From assembly GCA_031835245.1 (NCBI GenBank), contig JAVKOQ010000102.1, forward strand, positions 112,641 to 176,640: DNA of 64,000 nucleotides, in the 5' to 3' direction. The notes beneath the pieces are model-generated. The model was not told the DNA's origin. It saw nothing but the letters and a program-made list of their open reading frames with translations, and made no database searches. Both the position numbers and the translations under genes were made by a program. Source of the stretch: Balamuthia mandrillaris (taxonomy: Eukaryota > Discosea > Longamoebia > Balamuthiidae). Of the stretch, positions 12,873 to 22,277 are shown piece by piece (within the stretch, counting starts at the first letter, position 1; the number at the start of each line of letters is the position of its first letter).

Positions 12873-14350
12873 TCAAATAACTTCTTTTCCTTTTTCTCCT
12901 TCTCCTTCTTCCGCTTCGCTTTCTTCTTCTTCGCTTTCTTCTTCGCTGTCTTCATCACTGTCCTCTTCTTCCTCCTCGTCTTTCTTCATACGACGGCCCA
13001 CAGTTTCCGCTTGCGACCAACCCGCCAGCTGCTCAAACTTTCGATGCTTCTGCAGGTCCAAGCTGTACAGATCGTCAAAGTAGTACTCCTTCTTGTTGTG
13101 CTCCATCACGCCACCAAACAGGTACATCGTGTTGTTGATGACGCAGGTTTGCGCTTTGAAGCGGCCCGCAGGAGCGATCAGCTCGTCTGCATTCGCGGCA
13201 GCGGACGGAGATGGGTCCTCTTGGTGTGCTTCTTCCTCTTCCTCACTTTCTTCTTCCTCCTTTGCTTGGGCTTCTTCCTCGTCGTCAGACGATTTGTTGT
13301 GGGATTGTTGTTGCTGAGTTTTGGAGGCGAGGAGAGGCAAGGGGCTCCAACGTTGATTGCTCATGTTGAACAAGTAACTACAAGTTGGTGAGTTGGTAAG
13401 CTGCAAAGAAACACGGAGATGGAAAGGGAAAGAGGGAGGGAGAGAGGGAGAGGGAGAGGGAGAGGGAGAGGGAGAGGGAGAGGGAGAGGGAGAGGGAGAG
13501 GGAGGGAGAGGGAGAGGGAGAGGGAGAGGGAGAGGGAGAGGGAGAGGGAGAGAGAGGGAGAGGGAGGAGAGGGAGAGGGAGAGGGAGAGGGAGAGGAGAG
13601 GGAGAGGGAGAGGGAGAGGGAGAGGGAGAGGGAGAGGGAGAGGAGAGAGGGAGGGAGAGGGAGAGGGAGAGGGAGAGGGAGAGGGAGGGAGAGGGAGAGG
13701 GAGAGGAGAGGGAGAGAGGGAGAGGGAGAGGGAGAGGGAATGGACAAGTATAAAAAGGAGCGTACAGGTCGTTGTAAAAAGTGCTCGTTCCGTCATCTGG
13801 GTCATCATGCCTTGAACAAATAAAAGCAAGTGTAATTAGTCGAAACGAAAGAGAAGAACAAGAAAAAGAGAACTTACACTCCACCAAAGAAGACGCAATT
13901 CTTCTTGTGAGTGCACATCGAAAAGCCAACCCGAAGAGACGGCACCACCCCCTTATTCTTCAGCTTGGTCCATTTGGGAGCACTTTGGGTCTGCTTCTTG
14001 CTCTCTTCTCCCTTTTCTTCTTCGCTTGTTGTTGGAGCCACCAAATTAACAGACCAAACATCACTGTGAATGATTCCAACGGAGCTATCTTCCAACTCAT
14101 CTTCATCGGCTCCTTTCTTTCCTCCTTTCTTTCGTTGTTGCGTGTTTGAAGGGAGAAACGAAGAGGAAGAAGACTTCACTTCTTTCGAATAGCCGAAAAA
14201 GACATAGAGAGTGTCCTCCCACACGGAGAGAGGGCAGGCGGAGCGAGGAGCGGGCATCTCTGTTCGTGGGCCAAACTTGACTTCATGCCAACGGGCGTTG
14301 TGGAGATCCCATAACCATAACTTGGTTTTTTGGCTACATTTGTCAGCAAA

Positions 14351-14390
<40 letters not shown>

Positions 14391-14680
14391 GAGTGAAAAA
14401 GAAAGAAGATTAAGGAAGGGATAACACTAACGTCATTGTAGTATTTGGTGGTGGTATAGGTATCATAAAAACCACCAAAGAGGACAATGTACTGCTTCCA
14501 AACGGCCATGCGATGGCCGGAACGAGGGCTAGGCCCTGGTTGTTGCTTTTGGTTGCCGCTATTCAGCTCCTCCCATTCATAGGTTTGTAGGTCCATTCGC
14601 CACAAGTCTCCGAAGTGACGAAACTTGTCTCCTCCTTTTGTTATGTTATTTGTTTGTTGTGGTTTTTATGTTTTTTGTTT

Positions 14681-14721
<41 letters not shown>

Positions 14722-15460
14722 AAGAGAAGCAGAGAAAACAGAAGAGAGAGAAGAGAGAGAGACACAAGAAGAGAGGATAGACAGGAACGAGAGAGCGAGA
14801 GAGTGAGGGAGTGAGAGAGCGAGAGAGCGAGAGAGCGAGAGAAGACCAAAGAGCAGTGAAAGCAGAGCGAGAGTGAGTGAGAGAGAGCATGGAGGAGAGA
14901 GAGAGAGTGAGAGAAGACCAAAGAGCGTAAACAACGAACAGCGCAAGAAGAGCAAAGGGACAGACAAAAAAAAAGCGTGCGCGGGACAAACCAGGGTTGG
15001 CAAACTCCCCTCCAAACATGTACATAAAGTGCCCGTTGTGCACGCTGACGACCACGCACTGGTGGGAGGCGCGCGGCAGGGGGCTCCTATTGCTGGTGAT
15101 CGTGTACCACTCGTCCTTGTTGATGACAAAGCGGTGGACGTCCCTGTGGTAGGTCTCCCTGCCGCCAAAGTAGCTCTCCCCGCCAAAGAGGAAGAGCTCC
15201 TTCTTCTTGGGGTGGGCCACCATGGAGAAGTTGTTGCGGCCTTTGGGGCGGCCGCCCTCCGCGCGCTCCGCCTTCACCGCCGCCTCCGCCAGGTCCTGCG
15301 CCTTGAAGGAGGCCAGCAGCTTGTCGAGGTCGTCCTCATCCTTCTGTCGCCCCTTTTGGGCCTTCTTCTGGGCCTTTTGGAGCTCTTTGTTGGGGTTCTT
15401 GGCCTTCTTCTCCACTCCCCTCTTCTTGGCTAAAGTCTTTCTTTTGTTTCTTTTTCCCAT
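12873..15460 (-). CDS. Kelch-repeat protein, KLHDC4-like
   Basis: This protein of about 560 residues matches KLHDC4 across its length. Exons are approximately 14991-15460, 14432-14636, 13876-14335, 13766-13813 and 12873-13377. The Lys-rich start (MGKRNKRKTLAKKRG) and EDDLDKLLASFKAQD resemble the animal protein. Kelch blades follow: ELFLFGGESYFGG, HFMYMFGGEFANPG, YIVLFGGFYD, TLYVFFGYSKEV, NCVFFGGV and MYLFGGVME. Acidic inserts separate the blades, and the protein ends in a strongly acidic tail (EEESEAEEGEGEKGKEVI). A kelch propeller is a protein-interaction platform; the animal protein's role is not well defined, so I infer no function beyond that. The 388-bp intron at 13378-13765 holds an extreme hexanucleotide repeat. 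The stop is only 203 bp from the stop of the convergent ATG11-like gene. Confidence 0.9.
13430..13738 (-). repeat. GGGAGA hexanucleotide array (CCCTCT in gene sense) within KLHDC4-like intron
   Basis: About 310 bp consists almost entirely of GGGAGA units with occasional GGA and AGAG slippage variants, in the intron between 13378 and 13765. In the transcript the array is pure pyrimidine. It generates overlapping Ser-Pro and Arg-Gly-Glu open frames on both strands that should be ignored. Confidence 0.95.
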
Positions 15461-15818
15461 TTTTTTTTCTTTTTTTCTTTTTTTTCTTTTTTCTTTATTC
15501 TTTTTTCTTTTCTTTTGTCGACGAATACTTTACATATTCATCTCCTTATATCTATTTGTCGACACATACTTTACATGTTAATCACCTTAAATCTATTTGT
15601 CGACACATACTTCACATGTTTTCATCCTGAAAATAACAGTGTCGATATATCCAAAATATCGACAGATAATCAAATCCTATCGAGATTATCAACAACAACT
15701 AATAATTTGCTGAAATATTCTTGTCGATAAAAACAATTTTAAAATTAAAACGATAAAACACAAAAAAACTATTATCTCTTAGTTAAACTTTAAAACACAA
15801 AAAAAACCAAGGTGGGTT
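15461..15818. promoter_or_regulatory. A/T-rich upstream region of KLHDC4-like gene with 3 x 41-bp repeat
   Basis: GTCGAC occurs at 15517, 15558 and 15599, exactly 41 bp apart. Each copy is followed by similar A/T-rich sequence (for example ACACATACTTTACATG), forming a three-copy 41-bp tandem repeat. It starts 57 bp upstream of the KLHDC4-like ATG. Related half-sites TGTCGAT and TCGACAG continue to about 15730. No gene is seen. The right edge is the 3' flank of the FG-GAP gene. Confidence 0.65.
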
Positions 15819-18497
15819 TTAATTTACAAACAATGGGTTTTGTGCAGCGGAGGACACAGGCCGTGAGGACATGCTGGCCGTCAGCTGCCGGACGCACTTT
15901 TTCCTGCTCACCCTCCTCCTCCTCACCAGCCAGATGGTGCCCGCCACTATGGCAACAATCACCACCACCGCGATGGTGGGCAGCACGATGGTCAGGATCA
16001 TGGTCAGGTCTCCGCTCTTGGTGGAGAGCAGCTGGGCTAGCTTGCCGTCATCCTCCTCCGAGCTGCTGCTATGGCCATCATTACCTCCATCATCCCCTCC
16101 TTTCTTGTTGTCTCTGCCCACTTTGATGAAAGAGTCGAATGTGACTTTGGGTCCTTTGTACTTGGGTCGTTCTTTTGGAGGTGGCGGCGGTGTTTCGCCC
16201 GAAGATGATGAGGAAGATGAGGAAGATAAAGACGATGATTCCACCTCTCCATCTTCTTCTTCATCGCTACCTTCTTCTACCGTGTTGTTGTGAAGAGTAA
16301 CAAAGAAGTAGATGACCTGGTCATCTGCATTCCAGGAGCTAACCACGCCATCCACTCTCCATCTTTCTTCCTCTCCATTTCCATTCGTTAACGAAGAATT
16401 TCCCACAGCTGCATAAGTACTTGTACTTACCATCACCTTCCATCCCTCTGTCTTCAACACGTTTGTGCTCCTTCCATGCACTTCTTCCTCTTCTTCATCA
16501 CTTTCGGCTTCTTCATAACTGCTTTCATCTTCGTCTGGTGCTTCATAGAAATGACCACGATCTCCTTGAAGCCTCACCGCCACCCGAAGTCGATTGTTGG
16601 GTGAGAGGAAGGGCCACCCCGCCACGGTCATGCTCCATCGCGTCGTGTTGGCCTTCAACAGAAATTCCACCCCTCCTTCCAAAACAGTTCCATCCTCTTT
16701 GGGTAGAATAAACTCCCAAAACAAGCTGATTCCTTCTCCTTCTCCTTCTTCGTCATCGTTGTCGCTAAGGTGCAGGCCCGAGATTTGAAAGGCTAAGCGG
16801 GTGATGCCTTGCTTCTTGTAGGTGAAGAAGGAGTACCCAGCAGTGGGAATGTGAAGAGTACGTTCTGGAATAGTAAGAGAGTTGTTGGGAGTGACTTCAC
16901 TGATGGTCAAGAAGAAAGAGTTTAGCGACATTGCAGACGTTGGGGCGCTCTCATTGAAGCTGCTACTTTCAGCAAAGTCAAAGGAAGAATCAGAAGAGTT
17001 ATTGTTGCTATTAGGGTTAAACGGTCCAACCCGGAAAGAAGGGGTTGTGTTCGTAAAAGTCGTGACCGACTGTTCTTCTTTCGACTCTTCGTTGTTGTCA
17101 TCTGATGAAGAAGAAGAAGAAGATGAAGAAGAAAACCACCATCCTTCGCTCGACGAAGAAACAGACGATCCAGGAGAAGAAGGAGAGACTATCCGGTTGA
17201 AACGTTCTGGAAAGGCCACCATCCCTTCATCAAAGTCATACAAACTGTCCACCGTTTGACTGCACATACAGTTGCTCACCCACAGTTCGCTCTGTTTGGA
17301 TCCTCCTCCGTTCCGTTGGTTGGCAAAGAAGATGTCAGGACTTCCGTTGGCATCGAAGTCAGCCACGCCTATAGCTCTCCCGACCGTATCTTTGGCATCC
17401 TTAGGGAATTCTACGGGAGGACGAAAGGTGCCGCGTTCATTCATGAGAAGGACTTGAGTGCCGTAGTTGCCGGTGCCAATAACAAGGTCTGGCCATTGGT
17501 CGCCGTTCATGTCTTCCGCAACTACTGTCCATGCTCGAAAGGCGCCCTTTTAAAGTAGGCACAGGAATGAGAAAAGACAAAAGAGTAAAGAATGAAATGG
17601 AAAGGAGCATAAGAATGGCGTACGAGATCTATCTTATCATCCAGAGGAAACTCTCCACGACCGTTATTCCTCCAAATGGTGGTTTGGTCGTTCCATCTGC
17701 TCGCAAGGACAACATCCAAGTCTCCATCCCTGTCAAAGTCCACCATTGCCTGTTTGGTTTGTTGTTTAAAAGGAAGAGGTTAACAGCAATAAAAACGATG
17801 GAAAGAAACAAACAAGAAAGAAAGCAAGATGAAGGAGATGGATATTACGGCATCCGCTTGTTTGCCAGGAGACTGGAAGACCGGTCCCTCCTTAAAGACG
17901 AGGGGATCACGACTAACACCAAAAATAGCTCGACTTGGATCTTCTGTGTTCTCCGCAAACACAATGTCTACAATTCCATTTCCATCCAAGTCTCCCTTTT
18001 GTTTGTCATTCATGTTAAAAGAGTAAACAAAACAAAAGAAGACAACGAACAGAAATAGGACGAAAAATAAAAAACGGAAACGAAAGCTATACCAAAGCAG
18101 CACTAAATGTTGCCCTTCCAGAAAACGTGGGTCCCAAGCTAAACTTTCGTCCTCCCTGGTTCAACAGAATGACGCTCCGCTCGTCCGCCGTCTGGTAGTT
18201 ATTGCTCGTGGCCAAGATGTCCAGCAGGCCATTTCCATCGAAATCATAGGCCACGAAAGCGCCCACTTGCAATCCTGTCAACCCCAATTCCTCTCCCCAT
18301 TGCAAAATGTTTTTTGAATCATAGTGGAGCGTGCCGTCTCCCCAAAAGATGGCTCGGCCACTGGTGAGGATGTCGGCAAAGCCATCCCCGTCAAAGTCCT
18401 TGAGCAGTCCTCTGCTGCCAAATCCCGCAATCGGTTCGATGGCTGTTTTTTAAAAAAAAAAGTTTGTTATTTTAATATTCAGAACATGTGCAAAAAC

Positions 18498-18530
<33 letters not shown>

Positions 18531-18929
18531 CAGAACGATGTGACAATAAAAAATAGGAGGAGGAGGGGTAGAAGTAGAAGAAAAAGAAGAAGAAAACGCA
18601 CTTGAAGTATTGAGGCTTCCGGTTCCATCAGCAAGGTTGAGATAGAGCAACGGAGGGCTCGCCTCTCGAAAGACCAAAGCGTCCGGGTAGAGGTCACCGT
18701 TGACATCGGCCACCGTTACCCCGATATAGTTCCCCTTAGGGAGCTTCTGCTGCAAGGTGAACCGCACAAAGTTTTCAAAGCTCTCCACCCCGCAGTCTTG
18801 GCAGGTCGTCACGATGGATCCTCCTTTCGTAGTTTCAACGAAAAGAAACAGAAGAAGAAAGCAGATCGCAGGAAGAAGCAGAAGTAATGCTGATGATGAT
18901 ATTGATGGCGTTGCAAATCGTTTCAGCAT
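15819..18929 (-). CDS. Single-pass membrane protein with seven FG-GAP/VCBS loops and NPLF tail (integrin alpha-like)
   Basis: This is a predicted type I membrane protein of about 900 residues. Exons are approximately 18602-18929, 18093-18445, 17838-18002, 17622-17748 and 15819-17550. A signal peptide (LLLLLPAICFLLLFLFV) precedes the ectodomain. Seven calcium-binding FG-GAP/VCBS loops follow in order: DVNGDLYPD, DFDGDGFAD, DFDGNGLLD, DLDGNGIVD, DFDRDGDLD, DMNGDQWPD and DFDANGSPD. Seven blades is the number expected of one complete integrin-alpha-type propeller. A Ser-rich linker and a region of apparent beta structure follow. The transmembrane segment (ILTIVLPTIAVVVIVAIVAG) is flanked by a stop-transfer cluster RRRR. 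The short cytoplasmic tail ends in NPLFVN. An adhesion or recognition role at the surface is inferred from architecture. It could instead be a FG-GAP protein unrelated to adhesion. Confidence 0.8.
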
Positions 18930-19317
18930 TTGTTTTTGTTGCTCTATTGTTCCTTCCTAGAAGCGTGCAATGAAGTATTCCGTTGCTTTGCTGTCGTCCT
19001 TTCGGTTCCCCTTTTTGCTTGAACCGGTTTTCTCTTTTTTCCGCTTCCACACCTAAATTTGTTATCCTAATGTTGTCGACAGAAATCCAAATAGCAAAGA
19101 AAAAAAAAAAAAAGAGGCAAGAACAGGAAGAGGAAGAACAACAACACCAACAATAAAAACGAAGATTGAAAAAATAAAAGAGGTTGCGTTTAAAAATAAA
19201 TTGGATTGAAAAAAAAGATGTCAAGAACAGAGTGAACGGTTACAGTAGTATAAGAGAAAACAAATCAGAGAGAGAGAGAGAGAGAGAAAGGGAAGACGAA
19301 AATAAGGGCTTTCCATT
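18930..19317. promoter_or_regulatory. Short intergenic region between VAMP7-like and FG-GAP genes
   Basis: Both neighbours read leftward, so this region holds the 3' flank of the VAMP7-like gene and the promoter of the FG-GAP gene. GTCGAC lies at 19075, 146 bp upstream of the FG-GAP ATG, in the context TGTTGTCGACAG. An AG tract of about 25 bp lies at 19267-19290. No gene is seen. Confidence 0.4.
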
Positions 19318-20569
19318 TTACTTCTTGAACACGCCCAGCTTCCAAAGAATGATTAGAAGTATCACGGCGACTATTATCTGTTTGTTTGTTTTTAATATGA
19401 TTGTTTACAGAATACGATTATGAAAAGAAACCAAAGAACCGCAAAAGAAGGAACGAGACAATAGAGAAAGAGAAAAGAGAGAACGTACCACAATGCAGGC
19501 AATGATGCAACCACACAAGTACACGTTCTTCCACCACAGTTGGCTATTTGTTGAAGGCAGAATACAAACATCAGGAGAGCGGAGATAGAGACAAAGAGAG
19601 AGGAGGAGGCAGGAAAAAAAGAGAAGCACAAAAGAGAAGAGGTGAGAGCAACATACCGCTTGAGAGTGGTACTCTTCTTCTTGAATGTGTAGGATTTGCT
19701 TTGGAGCTTGTTCGTTTGGTCCACCAGTACTTCAATCTTTTCGCCTCTCTCAAGTACCTTATCGATGTTTTGCACCATCACTTCTTTCACGGCATCAATC
19801 TCTCCTCGAACACGTCTGATCTGATCCGCTTCCTTGTCCGTGTTGAAGAAGTGCTGTATATGTATTTAACAAGGATCGAAAGCGAATTAAAAGCAGGATA
19901 GTGAGCCTATAAGACGAGCAAATATAGAGCGCACAGAATAGAGGAGAACGAGAGAACGAGAAGAGAAAACAGAGAACGAGAATGAAAACGAGAGGAACAA
20001 ACCATCTGCTGCTGCAAAGTTCTGGAGAAGGCATCGTCGAGGGAGTTCTCCGTGGCAGTCTGATAGCCAGCCCTGCCAAACTGGCTGGTGAAGCGGGAGC
20101 GAATGTCCTCCAGGAAGGAGAAGGGGATCCTGTGGCCGCTGTCCGCGTCGGCCATGCAAAGAAAGATGAGGCCCCCATCATCAACCATGTAGTGGAAAAT
20201 AGTACTATCGGTTTTTTTAAAAAAAATAAACAAAGAGAAAAGAAAAATAAGACATTTGAATGCGATTCAAAAAAAGTCATTTTGATGAGGAAAAAAGTAG
20301 AGAGCAGAAAAAAAAAGCAAATAATTTTAATGAGAAAAAAGTAGAGAGCAAGCAGTTCTGTTTAAAGAAGAAAGCAAGAGGATGGAAGAAGAAAGAAAAA
20401 AAAAGGGGGGAAAAGATTCGTACTTTTGAGCAGCATAAGACTTTCTGTGCTTGTGAAGAGGGATCTCCCTCAGGAGCTGGCGGGCAATGTCCATGAAATT
20501 GCCCGTGTTGGGGGAGTACTCCGCCAGAACGGTCGATCCGTTTGCCACCAACGAGTAGATGATCGTCAT
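19318..20569 (-). CDS. VAMP7-like longin R-SNARE
   Basis: This R-SNARE for fusion of endolysosomal or secretory vesicles has about 220 residues, the usual length. Exons are approximately 20425-20569, 19999-20218, 19657-19855, 19488-19545 and 19318-19392. The longin domain begins at the start codon (MTIIYSLVANGSTVLAEY) and continues through FHYMVDDGGLIFLCMADAD and RIPFSFLEDIRSRF. The SNARE motif spans two exons (IRRVRGEIDAVKEVMVQNID, then VLERGEKIEVLVDQTNKL). It carries the expected central arginine in the heptad RGEKIE. A Lys-rich juxtamembrane stretch leads to a C-terminal anchor split by an intron (LWWKNVYLCGCIIACIV, then VAVILLIILWKLGVFKK). The promoter side carries four 18-bp motif repeats. 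Confidence 0.9.
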
Positions 20570-21350
20570 CTCTTTTCTCTTGCTGTTCTTCTTGTCCAGA
20601 GGCGCCGAAAAAAAAAAAATAATAATAAAGGCAAGGCCTAGGAGGGGAGCACTACTTGCTTGGTCTTTTTCGTCTCTCTTCTTTTCTTTTTCTTTTTCCG
20701 CGTGACTTAAAATTATTCTTGCATGGGGGAGGGAAAACGGAGGTGGGCGACCAACAAATCAAAAGTGTCCTTTAAATCCATGGCTGGTGACATGGGGACC
20801 CGACCTGTTGAAGGTATTTGTTTTCTTGTAGACAAAGGATTATTTGCGGACAATGGAATATGTGTAGACAAAAAGATTGCTGTCGACATTCAGGTCTCTC
20901 TTTAGCCGCAGCCCTGAAGACCGACCGCTTCCGCCTTTGCTCCGCTGTTTTGCTGCACTGGAAGGAAACAAAAAAAAAAAAAAAAGAAAAGAAAGAAAGG
21001 GAGTGGCAGAGTCGGTTTGGTAACGTTTCCTCGCCAGAGTTTGGTTCAAATGGCCTGATCATTGCCAGCTGAAACTGTGCATGTGACCACCAAAAGAGTT
21101 CAACCTCAATGGAAATGTTGAGCTCTCGAATTCGGTGGGTATGCCCAGCAAAGCGTGCCGTCAGATGCCTCTGCTTTTTGACATTACGGTTGAGCTCCGA
21201 GCGTTCTCCTTATCCACCCGAAACGCCAAATGCAGAAACCCTATATAGTGCTTGGGGTTCACTCAAAGGAAAACTCCATTACCGTTAACATCACACAAAC
21301 ACAAGAGAAGTCTCTTTGTTTTTGTGTGTGTTTGTTTGATTGCTTGCCTT
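20570..21350. promoter_or_regulatory. Intergenic region upstream of VAMP7-like gene with 4 x 18-bp repeat
   Basis: I see no gene. Four units of exactly 18 bp start at 20827, 20845, 20863 and 20881. Each begins TGTAGACA, TGCGGACA, TGTAGACA or TGTCGACA, followed by an A/T-rich spacer. The array lies 258 to 330 bp upstream of the VAMP7-like ATG. The right part (about 21060-21350) is the 3' flank of the BolA-like gene. Open frames around 20840-21062 are low complexity and not supported. Confidence 0.65.
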
Positions 21351-21946
21351 TTATTTGGGGAGTGAGGTTTGCACACGGAAAGCGTGCACGTCCTGGATCT
21401 CGTCCTTGACCAAGTCCTTCACCAGGCGGTGCTGTTTCAGCAGGTTTAGGTCTTTGAATGCCGTCGACTCCACGATGACCGTCACCGAGCCTCCTGGACA
21501 ACCCTCTTTGTAACAAAACAAAGAAAAGCATCAGAGGAAGGGAAAGAGAAAGAGGAGAAGCAGAGGAAGGTGCGTGTACCAGCAGTGGCGATGACCTCCA
21601 GGCGAGTGGGCTGCAATTGGGCAGTGAGAATGGCTTCTATGCGTTCCTTTCTGGTAGTTGGTTGCGGTGGCGGTGTTCCGGCAGTAGAAAAGCTTCTTGT
21701 GAAGCGCGGTGGCTGTTGTGGTTGCTGTTGGACGAGGAGGAGAGGTGATTGAAAGCTGTTGTTGTTGGAGCGGGTTGGGCTCAAAACGCTTGGGAGAGGC
21801 CTCCGAGGTAGCAGAGAAGGGACGCTGCCGACGCTGTGATACGACTTTGCTCGTATGGCATGCCTTTGTCCTCCACCACCGGCCAGCCTGCGCAAAACGA
21901 ACGGACCGGCAGTCGTCGGCGTTTGTAGTCTTAGTGCTGCTTTCAT
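21351..21946 (-). CDS. BolA-like protein, probably mitochondrial
   Basis: BolA proteins pair with monothiol glutaredoxins in iron-sulfur cluster handling. Two exons, 21580-21946 and 21351-21505, join in phase to give 173 residues. The N-terminal 90 residues are rich in Arg, Ser and hydrophobic residues with almost no acids, which suits a mitochondrial presequence. The BolA domain starts at RKERIEAILTAQLQPTRLEV. After the splice it continues through GCPGGSVTVIVESTAFKDLN and the diagnostic HRLVKDLVKDEIQDVHAF, ending in VQTSLPK. The BolA helix-turn histidine (QHRLV) is kept. The start at 21946 is preferred over the longer frame from 22024 because the extra codons translate the upstream GTCGAC motif region. 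A polyadenylation-like AAATAAAA overlaps the stop codon. Confidence 0.85.
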
Positions 21947-22277
21947 TCTTTTGTTTCGTTCCTTTTCTTGCGCTGATTTTCGTCGACATGCTGGATTCTG
22001 TCGACTGATATTTACGGTCGACATTTATCATTTCTGTAGACGGGTCTTTATGTCGACTGATATTTATGGTCGACACTTTGTCTACACATTTCCCAAAATA
22101 CGTCATTCGGAGATAAATTGTGAAACTCCTGGATAGGAAGAGTTCATGTCCACTCCCGTCGATTCGCTGAGATTTACACCCTCTTTGCAACAGTTCAATC
22201 TTGGACACTTCATTTGTCGACATAAAACAAAACGAAAAGCAAAAAAAGAAAAAAGAAAAAAGAAAAAGATTTTTGCT
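21947..22277. promoter_or_regulatory. Divergent promoter between BolA-like and F-box/WD40 genes
   Basis: This 331-bp divergent spacer is the richest GTCGAC region in the window, with sites at 21982, 22000, 22017, 22052, 22069 and 22216. A 25-bp element bounded by GTCGAC at both ends (TGTCGACTGATATTTA, then YGGTCGACA) occurs twice, at 21999 and 22051. Between the copies lies the variant TGTAGACG (22035). The last GTCGAC is 62 bp upstream of the F-box gene ATG at 22278. Confidence 0.65.

Noticed and set aside
13361-13929. Several open frames encoding Ser-Pro-Leu or Glu-Arg-Gly repeats on both strands
   Set aside because: They are translations of the GGGAGA intronic microsatellite; the flanking kelch exons splice around it.
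21946-22024. Longer N-terminus for the BolA-like protein
   Set aside because: The extra codons translate the GTCGAC motif region that recurs upstream of other genes, and the start at 21946 gives a sensible presequence.
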